Below are positions 44,752 through 53,106 of a DNA stretch of 63,438 nucleotides, piece by piece. Source of the DNA: Nostocales cyanobacterium LEGE 11386. GTDB taxonomy: Bacteria; Cyanobacteriota; Cyanobacteriia; Cyanobacteriales; Nostocaceae. The notes beneath the pieces were generated by a model. The model ran no database searches. It was given only the letters and a program-made list of their open reading frames with translations, and was not told the DNA's origin. Position 1 is the stretch's first letter. Each line of letters starts with the position of its first letter. The stretch spans positions 1 through 63,438 of the forward strand of contig JADEXK010000035.1 of NCBI GenBank assembly GCA_015207155.1. The letters are read 5' to 3'. The translations under genes were made by a program, and so were the position numbers.

Positions 44752-46572
44752 CTAACTCATTAATTCTCCGGTTTCTTGCAGAGAGTGCAAGCGGCGGTAA
44801 ATGCCCTCATGACGTAAAAGTTCATCGTGACTACCCACTTCTGCAATCCTTCCTTGATCGAGAACCACAATCTGGTCTGCTTCCCGTACTGTACTCAGAC
44901 GGTGAGCAATGACAATTGTGGTACAAGTTCCCTGAATTGATCGCATCGCCAATTGAATTGCCCGCTCAGACTCGTAATCTAAGCTAGAGGTAGCTTCGTC
45001 AAAAATCAGCACATCTGGTTCTACTAACAACGCCCTGGCAATTCCCAAGCGCTGTCTTTGTCCCCCAGATAACCTGACACCACGTTCCCCCACAACGGTG
45101 TAATAACCTTGGGGTAAGTGTTCTAAAACTTCATCAACTCTGGCAATTCGACAGGCTTCTTTGACTTGTGCCAAACTGGCATTTGGTCTGCCATAAGTGA
45201 GGTTATCCAATACAGTACCGTTGAAAACATCGACTTCTTGGTGAACGATCGCTAACCTGCGCCTATAGTTACCTACATCCAAGGTGCGAATATCTTGACC
45301 ATCAATCAAAATTTCGCCTTCTTGAGGTTCAAAATACCGCAGCAGCAGTTTTACTAAGGTAGATTTACCAGAACCGGAACGTCCGACTAATGCCACTGTT
45401 TGGTACGGTTCAATCAACAAGTTGATATCTTGCAAAACTTGACGGCTGTCATCATAGCCAAAACTGACGTGCGACAACTCAATTTTTCCAGTGAATTTAT
45501 AGGACGAACCTGCTTGAATTTCCTCTTCTAAAAGAGTAGCTGAATCAGCTGCAATTGGTTCTTGGAGAAATTCATGAAACCGCAACATTGAGGAATAACG
45601 ACGGGCAAAAACTTCTGCCAGAGTACTAATAGGTTCTAACTCAGAATATGCCATGCTAGAAAGAGTTAAGGTCATAATAAAATGACCCAGAGAAATCCTC
45701 CCATCTACTGTTGCCGCTAGAGTTAAACTTAATATTGCAAACACACAAAACTGAATTACAGCCTTTTGCCAAGTCACCAATTTCACATATCCTTTATGGA
45801 TACGATGATCCACCACTTGAAACTCACGATCCAAACGCTGCTTTTGCCGTTTTAGTTCATTAGCTTCGGTGGCAAATGCTTTCACTGTTTTGATATTAGT
45901 GATTAATTCGGAAGTCCGACTTTCGGTGTTTTCCATGTATTTATCCAGGCGACTTTCGTGCCAAATTATCCGTCGCAAGGTCTTTAAGGTAAAGCTGAGG
46001 ATAACTACAAAGGAAATCAGATATAAAATCGCAATCCGCCACTCAATTAACAAGATAAACACAAAAATTCCCACTACACGAACTAGTTTAGGGATTAACT
46101 GTCCGGCAATTTCGGGATATGTCCAAGTGTGGTTAGCAAGACCTCTAGCTACTCTTCCGGAAATGCGTCCGGGGTTATTTTCATCATAAAATTCCAGTGG
46201 GAGAGTGAGAATTTTGGCTATAGCTGTTTGAGTCTGATCTCGTCGTGCCCTTAAGGGTATATCCCAGTGAAACCAACTGGTCATCCAAGGCTGAGTGGGC
46301 GCTTTTACTACGGTGACTAAAAAAATTAACCCCAGTAATACACCCAAAGATAGAGGCTTATTAACTGGGTAATTGGTAAATTCTGCAATACTGGCGATCG
46401 CACTTTGCAGTGGTCTATCCAAAGGTTGATCTGACAAAACATTTAAAATCTGGCCAATCGCATAAGGAACAACCAAATCAATAATTTCGTAAATGCTGGA
46501 TGCGGTAATACTAAAAACACTCAGCCTCCAGTCGGGACGAAAGTAATTGAGAATATCTCGAAATTTTGCCAT
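44752..46572 (-). CDS. ABC exporter, fused permease and ATPase
   Basis: This is a 606-residue half-transporter that would export lipid, peptide or drug as a dimer. Six transmembrane segments fill about residues 15-320. The ATPase domain has Walker A GRSGSGKSTLVK near 393, signature LSGGQRQRLGIARALL near 500, Walker B VLIFDEATSSLD and the H-loop IVIAHRLST. DENNPGRISGRVARGLAN is the coupling region. The substrate cannot be told. It follows the two tRNAs on the same strand. Start is ATG 46572, after 88 bp from the next gene. Confidence 0.92.
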   Translation of the reverse strand: MAKFRDILNYFRPDWRLSVFSITASSIYEIIDLVVPYAIGQILNVLSDQPLDRPLQSAIASIAEFTNYPVNKPLSLGVLLGLIFLVTVVKAPTQPWMTSWFHWDIPLRARRDQTQTAIAKILTLPLEFYDENNPGRISGRVARGLANHTWTYPEIAGQLIPKLVRVVGIFVFILLIEWRIAILYLISFVVILSFTLKTLRRIIWHESRLDKYMENTESRTSELITNIKTVKAFATEANELKRQKQRLDREFQVVDHRIHKGYVKLVTWQKAVIQFCVFAILSLTLAATVDGRISLGHFIMTLTLSSMAYSELEPISTLAEVFARRYSSMLRFHEFLQEPIAADSATLLEEEIQAGSSYKFTGKIELSHVSFGYDDSRQVLQDINLLIEPYQTVALVGRSGSGKSTLVKLLLRYFEPQEGEILIDGQDIRTLDVGNYRRRLAIVHQEVDVFNGTVLDNLTYGRPNASLAQVKEACRIARVDEVLEHLPQGYYTVVGERGVRLSGGQRQRLGIARALLVEPDVLIFDEATSSLDYESERAIQLAMRSIQGTCTTIVIAHRLSTVREADQIVVLDQGRIAEVGSHDELLRHEGIYRRLHSLQETGELMS

Positions 46573-46660
46573 GATTCACACCGTCCAAGAGCGCGGGCGT
46601 TAGCTTGGAATATTTATACTACATTTGTAATACAATGTAGTCAAGTGCTATGCCACTAAA

Positions 46661-47461
46661 TCACTCTTGAGGAGTAGTGGGTAGTGGTGGGAAAAATTCT
46701 AGGCGATAGCGGTAAAGGGCGACTGGACGAGAATTTGCCGCAAAATAATCTGGATCTTGGGGTGAAAGATAAACAGCAGTAACTTGATCCGCTTCGATGC
46801 TGGGTTGAGATGTAGAAAGTTGGTGGTAAGCAGTGGTAGATTCGACCGAATTGAAATAGGGACGTGAACCGCCTTTAAATAGTTGTTGAAAAACTTCTGA
46901 GGTAATAAACTTACCATCTGAATTCGTTTCAGTAACGCGTGCAGTGACGATGGAAACTAATTGGCGTTCACCGCGCAAAAGGGTAATTTGACGATTAGGT
47001 GAATCTGGATCTACTTTGACTGATAATACAGCTGCATCCCCTAAATAGGCCCTAGCCAAATTCAAGCTATTAAATGCTCTATCTGCCACCAAAATTGATG
47101 ATTTAGTATCTAGCTGAGGGATGAGTTTTAACCCAGTAATCGGGGGTTTTTCTGGAATAAAACGTACTAAGAAACTCACAGGCTGATTGAGTTGTTGGCG
47201 ATTAGCTTCAAACCCAGGGGTGATGATATCCGGTGCTAAAGGTGCAACCAAATCCACTAAAGTGCTTGTCACCTGCCAAGAACCAGCCATCCATTGCGGG
47301 TAAACCAAGTCTCCGGAAGCTGGTTGTACTGAAGTGAGTTGTTGCCATTGGGGAAAATTTGCCAAACGTTCAGATAACTCTCCTGCTGTTGCTTTCCCAC
47401 TCCATCCGAGTAGGCACAAAATAATTAAGCAACAACTCCAAATCGCCCTTATAGTCAGCAT
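46661..47461 (-). CDS. Exported conserved protein (DUF6816-like)
   Basis: This is a 266-residue protein with a clear Sec signal peptide (AIWSCCLIILCLLGWSG, cut after GKATAG near residue 27). The mature part begins LSERLANFPQWQQL and has FPQWMAGSWQVTSTLVDLVAPLAPD near residue 57, a conserved motif of a family I recall from cyanobacteria and plant chloroplasts (DUF6816). It probably sits in the periplasm or thylakoid lumen. Function unknown. It lies 88 bp upstream of the ABC exporter on the same strand and might be cotranscribed with it. Confidence 0.7.
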   Translation of the reverse strand: MLTIRAIWSCCLIILCLLGWSGKATAGELSERLANFPQWQQLTSVQPASGDLVYPQWMAGSWQVTSTLVDLVAPLAPDIITPGFEANRQQLNQPVSFLVRFIPEKPPITGLKLIPQLDTKSSILVADRAFNSLNLARAYLGDAAVLSVKVDPDSPNRQITLLRGERQLVSIVTARVTETNSDGKFITSEVFQQLFKGGSRPYFNSVESTTAYHQLSTSQPSIEADQVTAVYLSPQDPDYFAANSRPVALYRYRLEFFPPLPTTPQE

Positions 47462-47532
47462 GAAATTTATTCTTGTGAAAGATATAGCAGCCCTAAATTA
47501 TTCGTAGTGTCGGCACAAAATTTTAAATTAAT

Positions 47533-47669
47533 TAGGACTTACGCACAAGTTACGGAAGAATCAAACCGCAGAGGCACAGAGGAGCCATTGCGTTGCGCGG
47601 GTTCCCCGCGTTGTAAAATGGCGTAACACGGAGGAATGAGAGTTAGAGAAGTATTTTGCGTAAGTCCTA
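47533..47669. mobile_element. 137-bp miniature inverted-repeat element
   Basis: Perfect 13-bp terminal inverted repeats TAGGACTTACGCA (47533-47545) and TGCGTAAGTCCTA (47657-47669) are flanked on both sides by TTAAT (47528-47532, 47670-47674), a likely target duplication. The interior contains AGAGGCACAGAGG and GCGCGGGTTCCCCGCG motifs and no frame. No transposase is present, so it is non-autonomous. Confidence 0.8.
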
Positions 47670-47736
47670 TTAATTACGAAATGAGGTTATTGCCGTCTGT
47701 ATTGATACTAAGTGAAACTTAGATGAGGATTGAGAG

Positions 47737-47949
47737 ATGAATCGTGATCTGCCAACAGTCAAAGCAAAACTAGATACATCAGAAAAGTCAAAAGCTGAAT
47801 TTTTACAGCCCATGCAAGCTTTAAAAATTGACCAGGCTTATGCCGTTTGGGGCATTGGGCGCGAGGCATTGGTAACTTCTTCCCCATGCCCAATGCCCCA
47901 TTCCCTATGCCCGAAAACTACATCCCCTTGTGGGTGGAGTTTTTCATAA
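47737..47949 (+). CDS. Doubtful short reading frame running into repeat DNA
   Basis: The first 40 codons (MNRDLPTVKAKLDTSEKSKAEF...) have a fair ribosome site (GAGAG) and protein-like composition, but I do not recognise them. From about 47855 the frame runs through GGGGCATTGGGC and GCCCAATGCCCC inverted repeat units, so the end is repeat-derived. It could be a truncated gene or chance. Confidence 0.25.
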   Translation: MNRDLPTVKAKLDTSEKSKAEFLQPMQALKIDQAYAVWGIGREALVTSSPCPMPHSLCPKTTSPCGWSFS

Positions 47950-48351
47950 AGTTTCAATTGGTAAAGGTTGCCAAATTTCCCCATATTGCTCTCGTAGAGA
48001 ATGCCAAGCTTCCACCTGTCCTGGTTCGTATTCTCCCGGTTTACCCCATTGTAGAAATAAGCTTAAAGCAGGTTCTTGTGTGTCATCTAAAAACCGAATA
48101 GCATAAGTAGTAAAGTTACCTCTTTTTGCTTCACCTGTTTCAAATTTTACCTGAGTAATTTTGTCCATATTCAAGTGAAACTCAAAGTTTTCGGTGTGCA
48201 TATTTGCATACTTACCTTTGAGCAATTCGGCATAAAATAGCTTTTCTATTTTGCCGCGTGCTTCTAATACAGCAGCGCTGCTGGTGACAATAATCCGTAA
48301 AGTTCCTAGATTTTCGCAAGCTTCTAAAAAGTCTTTTAATGTTTTACTCAT
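47944..48351 (-). CDS. ChuX/HutX-like putative heme-handling protein
   Basis: This is a 135-residue soluble protein. It starts MSKTLKDFLEACENLGTLRIIVTSS with a good ribosome site (AAAGGA nine bases upstream of ATG 48351). The FEFHLNMDKITQVKFETGEAKRGNFTTYAIRFLD and LSLFLQWGKPGEYEPGQVEAWHSLREQYG stretches resemble the cyanobacterial branch of the ChuX/HutX heme-binding or heme-transfer fold. This assignment is from recall of pattern, not from a search. The longer frame to 48561 adds 70 residues of repeat-like sequence and is rejected. Confidence 0.65.
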   Translation of the reverse strand: MSKTLKDFLEACENLGTLRIIVTSSAAVLEARGKIEKLFYAELLKGKYANMHTENFEFHLNMDKITQVKFETGEAKRGNFTTYAIRFLDDTQEPALSLFLQWGKPGEYEPGQVEAWHSLREQYGEIWQPLPIETL

Positions 48352-48479
48352 AATTATTTTCCTTTTGTTAGTTATTAAATTTGATATAGAAATCCTATTA
48401 ACGAACCGCCAAGGCACCCGCGCGCAGCGATGCTCGTAAGGGCTGTAGGACCCCAAGAAATGCAACAACAAGATAATGA

Positions 48480-49433
48480 CTATTTTTCGTATCGTTCGTA
48501 AGCAGCAACAATGCGCTGAACTAGAGGATGACGTACGACATCTTGTTGGGTAAATTCGCAAAAGCTAATGCCTTCAACATTCTTGAGGACTTGTAAAGCC
48601 ACTGCTAATCCTGATTTTTGGTTCAGGGGTAAATCAGTTTGTGTCGTGTCTCCTGTAATTACCATCCGGGAACGAAAGCCTAAACGAGTTAACACCATTT
48701 TCATTTGAGCGGGTGTAGTATTTTGGGCTTCATCAACAATTACAAAGGCATGATTGAGGGTGCGTCCACGCATATAGGCGAGTGGTGCGACTTCAATCAC
48801 TCCGCGTTCTATTAAATTAGGGACTTTTTCTTGATCGATGAATTCATAAATAGCATCGTAAAGTGGGCGGAGATAGGGGTTGACTTTTTGTTGTAAATCT
48901 CCGGGCAAAAAGCCGAGTTTTTCCCCAGCTTCCACGGCAGGACGAGTTAAAATCAGCTTTTCTACTTGGTTATTTAAAAGTGCTTGCACAGCAACGACAA
49001 CCGCGAGGTATGTTTTACCTGTACCAGCAGGCCCGATGCAGAATGTCAAGTCACGCTTACGGATATCCTCAATATACTGCCGTTGGCGAAAAGTTTTGGC
49101 TCGAATTTCTTCACCGCGACGAGTTTTGGCCAGGACATCTCGCTGTAATTCTTGAAGTTCCCCTTGCCGATGGTTATCTAAGGCTTGACGGGCTGTTAAG
49201 ATATCGGCACTGGAGATGGTGTTGCCTTTAATCCAGATTTCTTCAAGCGATCGCACTAATTGAGCTGCCAGGTTAATTTGGGCTTCTGTGCCTGCAATAT
49301 GTAGTTCTTGCCCGCGTAGTACTAAACTAGCTCCTGTTTGTCGGGATAAGAGTTTGAGGTTTTCTTCCCGATCACCTGCTAGAGCGATCGCACTGGGAAT
49401 ATTAGGCAGCTTAATTGTTAAGGCATCTGCCAT
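48480..49433 (-). CDS. phoH: PhoH-like ATPase
   Basis: This is a 317-residue PhoH family protein, a putative RNA-linked ATPase or helicase. A KH-like N-terminal domain (about 1-85) precedes the ATPase core. Walker A is GPAGTGKTYLAVVVA near 133, LTRPAVEAGEKLGFLPGD follows, Walker B is FVIVDEAQNTTPAQMK near 231, and MVITGDTTQTDLP is the sensor. ATG 49433 (MADALTIKLP) is the family-like start. It is the last of a minus-strand group ffh, rpsP, KH protein, phoH, which suggests a role in translation or RNA quality control. Confidence 0.93.
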   Translation of the reverse strand: MADALTIKLPNIPSAIALAGDREENLKLLSRQTGASLVLRGQELHIAGTEAQINLAAQLVRSLEEIWIKGNTISSADILTARQALDNHRQGELQELQRDVLAKTRRGEEIRAKTFRQRQYIEDIRKRDLTFCIGPAGTGKTYLAVVVAVQALLNNQVEKLILTRPAVEAGEKLGFLPGDLQQKVNPYLRPLYDAIYEFIDQEKVPNLIERGVIEVAPLAYMRGRTLNHAFVIVDEAQNTTPAQMKMVLTRLGFRSRMVITGDTTQTDLPLNQKSGLAVALQVLKNVEGISFCEFTQQDVVRHPLVQRIVAAYERYEK

Positions 49434-49618
49434 AAGTATTAATTTCTTAATTTGTGAAGAGGTGATTATTTGCGTGACAGGGTGCAAAAGTACGAGTTTT
49501 TAACTTGTGTAAGTTGGTTTTTATACTATTTTTAGACTGTATTCTGGGGTCTTTTTTGTGTATGTACTGAAAGTTCTGAGCGGAGTTAACTTCCACCGCT
49601 CAGACTTTCTCTTGTTAA

Positions 49619-50005
49619 CTAGCGAGTTCGGGGTTTCACAATTGGTCTAGGCCCATCAGCTAGTCTGTCTCGGGTTTTTGGTGCTGGCGATCGCTCTTCC
49701 CGATCTTCATCAAAAGACATCCCATCCCGTCCCGGAGCATTGCTGCCGTAGATATCCAGGTATACTGATTGCCCGGCAAGTTCCGCAGCAGCAGCAATTA
49801 CTGTTCTAATTGCCTGGATATTGCGTCCCCCTCGACCAAACACTTTCCCCTTATCTGTGCTTTCAAAGGCGATGCGAATCCAAGCCCGTTTGAGGGTGGG
49901 AGAAATTTCACAATCAACACTTAAAGTCTTGGGAGATTCTAAAAATGGTTGTATCAAAAACTTAACTAGCCCAACGTAGTTGGGACTAGCTGTGGGGGAT
50001 TGCAT
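49619..50005 (-). CDS. khpA: KH domain RNA-binding protein KhpA
   Basis: This is a 128-residue RNA-binding protein (formerly YlqC). The KH domain is at about 5-85, with VGLVKFLIQPFLESPKTLSVDCE, GKVFGRGGRNIQAIRTVIAAAAE (the GxxG loop is GRGG) and a C-terminal Arg/Pro-rich tail. ATG 50005 lies 7 bases after the rpsP stop, so the two genes are probably translationally linked. The order ffh-rpsP-khpA is conserved in many bacteria. Confidence 0.92.
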   Translation of the reverse strand: MQSPTASPNYVGLVKFLIQPFLESPKTLSVDCEISPTLKRAWIRIAFESTDKGKVFGRGGRNIQAIRTVIAAAAELAGQSVYLDIYGSNAPGRDGMSFDEDREERSPAPKTRDRLADGPRPIVKPRTR

Positions 50006-50012
50006 TTTGGCT

Positions 50013-50273
50013 TTAGGATGCGGCTGTGGCACTGACCTGTTCAAAAACATTGGCTTTTACTAAGATGCTACGGACGGTATCAGTAGGTTGAGCGCCTTGT
50101 TGTAGTCGCTTGACGATACCGGGAACATCTAGTCGCACTTCATCGGTTCTGGGGTTGTAGAATCCTAGTTCTTCTAGGGGACGGCCATCGCGGCGAGCAA
50201 GGCTGTTAATGGCGATAATGCGGTAACTTGCTTCCCGCTTTTTGCCGTATCGCTTCAAGCGCAATTTGATCAT
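50013..50273 (-). CDS. rpsP: 30S ribosomal protein S16
   Basis: This is an 86-residue small-subunit protein. MIKLRLKRYGKKREASYRIIAINSLARRDGRPLEELGFYNP is diagnostic. The ATG at 50273 is the true start; 14 codons upstream are not part of S16. The C-terminus (SILVKANVFEQVSATAAS) is slightly extended. It lies between ffh and khpA. Confidence 0.97.
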   Translation of the reverse strand: MIKLRLKRYGKKREASYRIIAINSLARRDGRPLEELGFYNPRTDEVRLDVPGIVKRLQQGAQPTDTVRSILVKANVFEQVSATAAS

Positions 50274-50432
50274 GGTTGAGGAATTGTTCTCTTGTTTGTA
50301 GGTATGAGTTGGCAAAGAAGTAACCTGACTCGGGCTGCCGAGAAATTGCAGGTGATCTGCCTCTGCTCATAAATTCTAGTGTGGAAATGCTAATTTTAGC
50401 ACTTGCCTAGCATTCGCTGCTATGAGTTAGTT

Positions 50433-51899
50433 TTAAAGATTGCCGAAGCCTTTCTTCTTTTTATCTTTGCTCTTTTTCTTTTTCGTGGCTGCGCCGCTAT
50501 TATAACCCCGCCATCCAGGAGCTGAGGGACGATTACCAGCACCTGCCAAGGCATTACCCCCGCCGCCAAACATGCCGGGAATGCCAGGCATTCCTGGCAT
50601 TTGACCTTGACCCATTTGTTGCATGAGCGATCGCATTTTTTGGAAATCACCCACTAGTTTACTGACATCGGTTTCTCTATAGCCAGAACCCTTGGCAATC
50701 CGTCGCCGCCGACTGGGTGAACTGGCTAATAAATCGGGGTCGTGGCGTTCTTGGCGAGTCATGGAGTTAATCATGGCTTCGCAACGCTTTAGCTGGGTTT
50801 CTCCCTGCTTGAGCTGGTCATCTGAGAGCTTGTTCATTCCGGGAATCATCTTCATGATGCCTCCCAGTGACCCCATATTTTTCAGCAAGCGCAACTGTTT
50901 GAGAAAGTCGGTAAAGTCAAACTTCGCTGACAGGATTTTCTCCTGCATTTTCTCAGCATCTGCTAAATCAAATTCTTCCTGGGCTTTTTCTACCAGGGTG
51001 AGAACATCACCCATTCCCAGAATCCGCGATGCCATGCGATCGGGATAAAATGGTTGCAGTGCCTCAACTTTCTCGCCCACGCCCACAAATTTAATCGGCG
51101 CGCCCGAAATTTGCCGCACTGACAGCGCTGCACCACCTCGGCTATCACCATCTAATTTGGTGAGAATTGCTCCAGTTATGCCAATTTGTTCGTGGAAGGT
51201 ACGAGTCAGGTTTGCTGCCTCTTGACCAGTCATGGAGTCCACAACTAGCAGAGTTTCATGGGGTTGGACAGTTTCTTTAATGCGGGCTAATTCCGCCATC
51301 ATTTCTGCGTCAATTTGCAGACGACCAGCCGTATCAATAATGACTGTGTTTACACCTTCTGCCCTGCCACGTTCTACACCCTGACGGGCAATTTCTACTG
51401 GGTCTGCATCACTTCCCAGGTCAAAAACTGGCACGTTAATTTGCTTACCTAACGTCACCAGCTGGTCAATCGCTGCTGGACGATATACGTCTGTTGCTAC
51501 TAATAAACAGCTATGATCTAATTTCCGTAAATGTAAAGCTAACTTAGCAGTGGCTGTGGTTTTACCAGTACCTTGTAAACCAGCCATTAACACGATGGTG
51601 GGTTGTGCTTCAGCTTCCGCTAGAGGAACATTCTCCGTCCCCATTACCTGCACCAATTCATCATGCACAATTTTGATGAACTGTTGGTCAGGTCGCACGC
51701 CAGCCAGCACATCGGCTCCCTGTGCTTTGGCTTCGACTTCACTAATAAAATCTTTAACTACCTGGAGATTGACATCAGCTTCCAACAAGGCGCGGCGTAC
51801 TTCCCGCAAAGCGTCTTGAATATTGGATTGAGATATTTTGTCCTGTCCCCGCAGTTTCTTCCAGGCACTTTCTAAACGGTCAGATAAAGCATCAAACAT
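50433..51899 (-). CDS. ffh: Signal recognition particle protein Ffh
   Basis: Ffh binds signal sequences and 4.5S-type RNA and docks to FtsY, also coded in this window. This 488-residue protein has the N domain (1-85), the G domain with GLQGTGKTTATAKLA near 105, DVYRPAAIDQL, DTAGRLQID near 188 and TKLDGDSRGG near 245, then the Met-rich M domain (about 300-450: LRLLKNMGSLGGIMKMIPGMNKL, FQKMRSLMQQMGQGQMPGMPG). The C-terminus is a Gly-rich then Lys-rich tail. Start is ATG 51899. Confidence 0.98.
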   Translation of the reverse strand: MFDALSDRLESAWKKLRGQDKISQSNIQDALREVRRALLEADVNLQVVKDFISEVEAKAQGADVLAGVRPDQQFIKIVHDELVQVMGTENVPLAEAEAQPTIVLMAGLQGTGKTTATAKLALHLRKLDHSCLLVATDVYRPAAIDQLVTLGKQINVPVFDLGSDADPVEIARQGVERGRAEGVNTVIIDTAGRLQIDAEMMAELARIKETVQPHETLLVVDSMTGQEAANLTRTFHEQIGITGAILTKLDGDSRGGAALSVRQISGAPIKFVGVGEKVEALQPFYPDRMASRILGMGDVLTLVEKAQEEFDLADAEKMQEKILSAKFDFTDFLKQLRLLKNMGSLGGIMKMIPGMNKLSDDQLKQGETQLKRCEAMINSMTRQERHDPDLLASSPSRRRRIAKGSGYRETDVSKLVGDFQKMRSLMQQMGQGQMPGMPGIPGMFGGGGNALAGAGNRPSAPGWRGYNSGAATKKKKSKDKKKKGFGNL

Positions 51900-52439
51900 A
51901 ATGTAATTACAGGTAGTTCGCCAGTAGGTAAAATTGAACCGCCCATGAATGCGATTCAGATTTTCCGCTCAAGTTTTAACGTGCTATTTACCAGCTTAGT
52001 AGTTTTCACCCCGATTTGAGCAACCCAGTACCCATCTTTCTTGAGGTGGTAAACCGATCTTTGTATGTAAATTTTGATTTTTTCCAAGCAGAGAATACCG
52101 GAACTATAAATAGAGCGGTTATTTTAGTGTGTATCTTTGAGGCATATCAAGAGATACAAATTATATGAAAGAATATAGATTATACATGTGTGAATTTGGG
52201 CATCAGTGGACTCTATTTTAAGCTCAAGGAGCGAATTCGAGGGCAAGGCAAATACTACATATGCATAGCTAACTTAGCAGGTACACAGGAGAGAGTTTCC
52301 ACAGAAGTCTATTCTTGGGAAGAAGTATGTCGAATTGGGAAAAGATTTGATATGCTTTCTTTTGAATGGGGATTAAATTACTAGGACAATTTGCCTCTTT
52401 AACTAAATTTTGGGTTTAACACACAAGCTTCATAACACT
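51900..52439. other. Mostly gene-free region between ffh and a Uma2 gene
   Basis: The divergent spacer should contain the ffh promoter. From 52165 to 52384 there is a possible small broken gene: MKEYRLYMCEFGHQWTLF in one frame ends at TAA, and KYYICIANLAG to FEWGLNY in the next frame runs to 52384. I do not recognise it and give it low weight. Confidence 0.4.
52190..52384 (+). CDS. Doubtful small hypothetical protein
   Basis: A 64-codon frame from GTG 52190. Its C-terminal half (ICIANLAGTQERVSTEVYSWEEV.RIGKRFDMLSFEWGLNY) has a protein-like balance of aromatic, acidic and basic residues. An overlapping frame from ATG 52165 supplies MxCxFGHQW, like part of a zinc ribbon, so a frameshift between the two is possible. 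Unrecognised. Confidence 0.25.
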   Translation: MNLGISGLYFKLKERIRGQGKYYICIANLAGTQERVSTEVYSWEEVCRIGKRFDMLSFEWGLNY

Positions 52440-53093
52440 ATGACTAGCAATACTCTGGTTGAGCCGACAGAAATCGTCCATTTATCAGGTATTAGTTGGC
52501 AAACCTATGAAAACTTGCTCACTGAACTTAGTGTCAATCGCCGCCTGCGACTTACCTATAATCGCGGTAATTTAGAAATTATGGTTCCTTCCCCTGAACA
52601 CGAAAGTTATAAAAAAGTCTTGGGCCGATTTGTAGAAACTCTAGCAGAAGAATTAGAAATGAGGATTGAACCGCTAGGTTCTACTACTTTCAAACGTCCA
52701 GAATTAAGTGGTGCTGAACCAGATGAATGCTTCTATTTGAAAAATGTCGCTTTCATTCAAGGCAAAAAAAGAATTAATTTGCAACAAGACCCGCCACCAG
52801 ATTTGGTAGTAGAAATTGATATTACCAGCAGTTCTAAAAATCGCTTTCAAGTTTACGCTGATATGGGTGTGCCAGAAATTTGGCGATATGATGGTAATGA
52901 ATTTAGTATCAATATTTTGCAAGAAAAACAATACATAGCTGTAGAGGAAAGTTTAGCGTTTCCGAATTTGCCACTTACAGAAATTGCTAGTTTTTTACAA
53001 CAGGTGGGAGAAAAAGATTATTTAGAATTAGTTAAAGAATTTCGCAACTGGGTGAAAAGCCAAATTCAACAAAAAAATTCAACCACAGATTAA
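52440..53093 (+). CDS. Uma2 family (DUF820) endonuclease-like protein
   Basis: This 217-residue protein belongs to the Uma2/DUF820 family of PD-(D/E)XK-fold proteins, very numerous in cyanobacteria; function unknown. SWQTYENLLTELSVNRRLRLTYNRGNLEIMVPSPEHE is the family N-terminus. The nuclease-like core is GAEPDECFYLKN, then DPPPDLVVEIDITSSSKN (D...E-x-D) and YADMGVPEIWRYDG. Start is ATG 52440. It stands alone and is convergent with pepP. Confidence 0.92.
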   Translation: MTSNTLVEPTEIVHLSGISWQTYENLLTELSVNRRLRLTYNRGNLEIMVPSPEHESYKKVLGRFVETLAEELEMRIEPLGSTTFKRPELSGAEPDECFYLKNVAFIQGKKRINLQQDPPPDLVVEIDITSSSKNRFQVYADMGVPEIWRYDGNEFSINILQEKQYIAVEESLAFPNLPLTEIASFLQQVGEKDYLELVKEFRNWVKSQIQQKNSTTD

Positions 53094-53106
53094 GACATGG
53101 TATTCC

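Noticed and set aside
48352..48561. 70-residue extension of the ChuX/HutX-like protein
   Set aside because: Composition is Ser/Cys/Arg-rich and repeat-derived, overlaps the phoH 3' end, and the ATG at 48351 has a good ribosome site.
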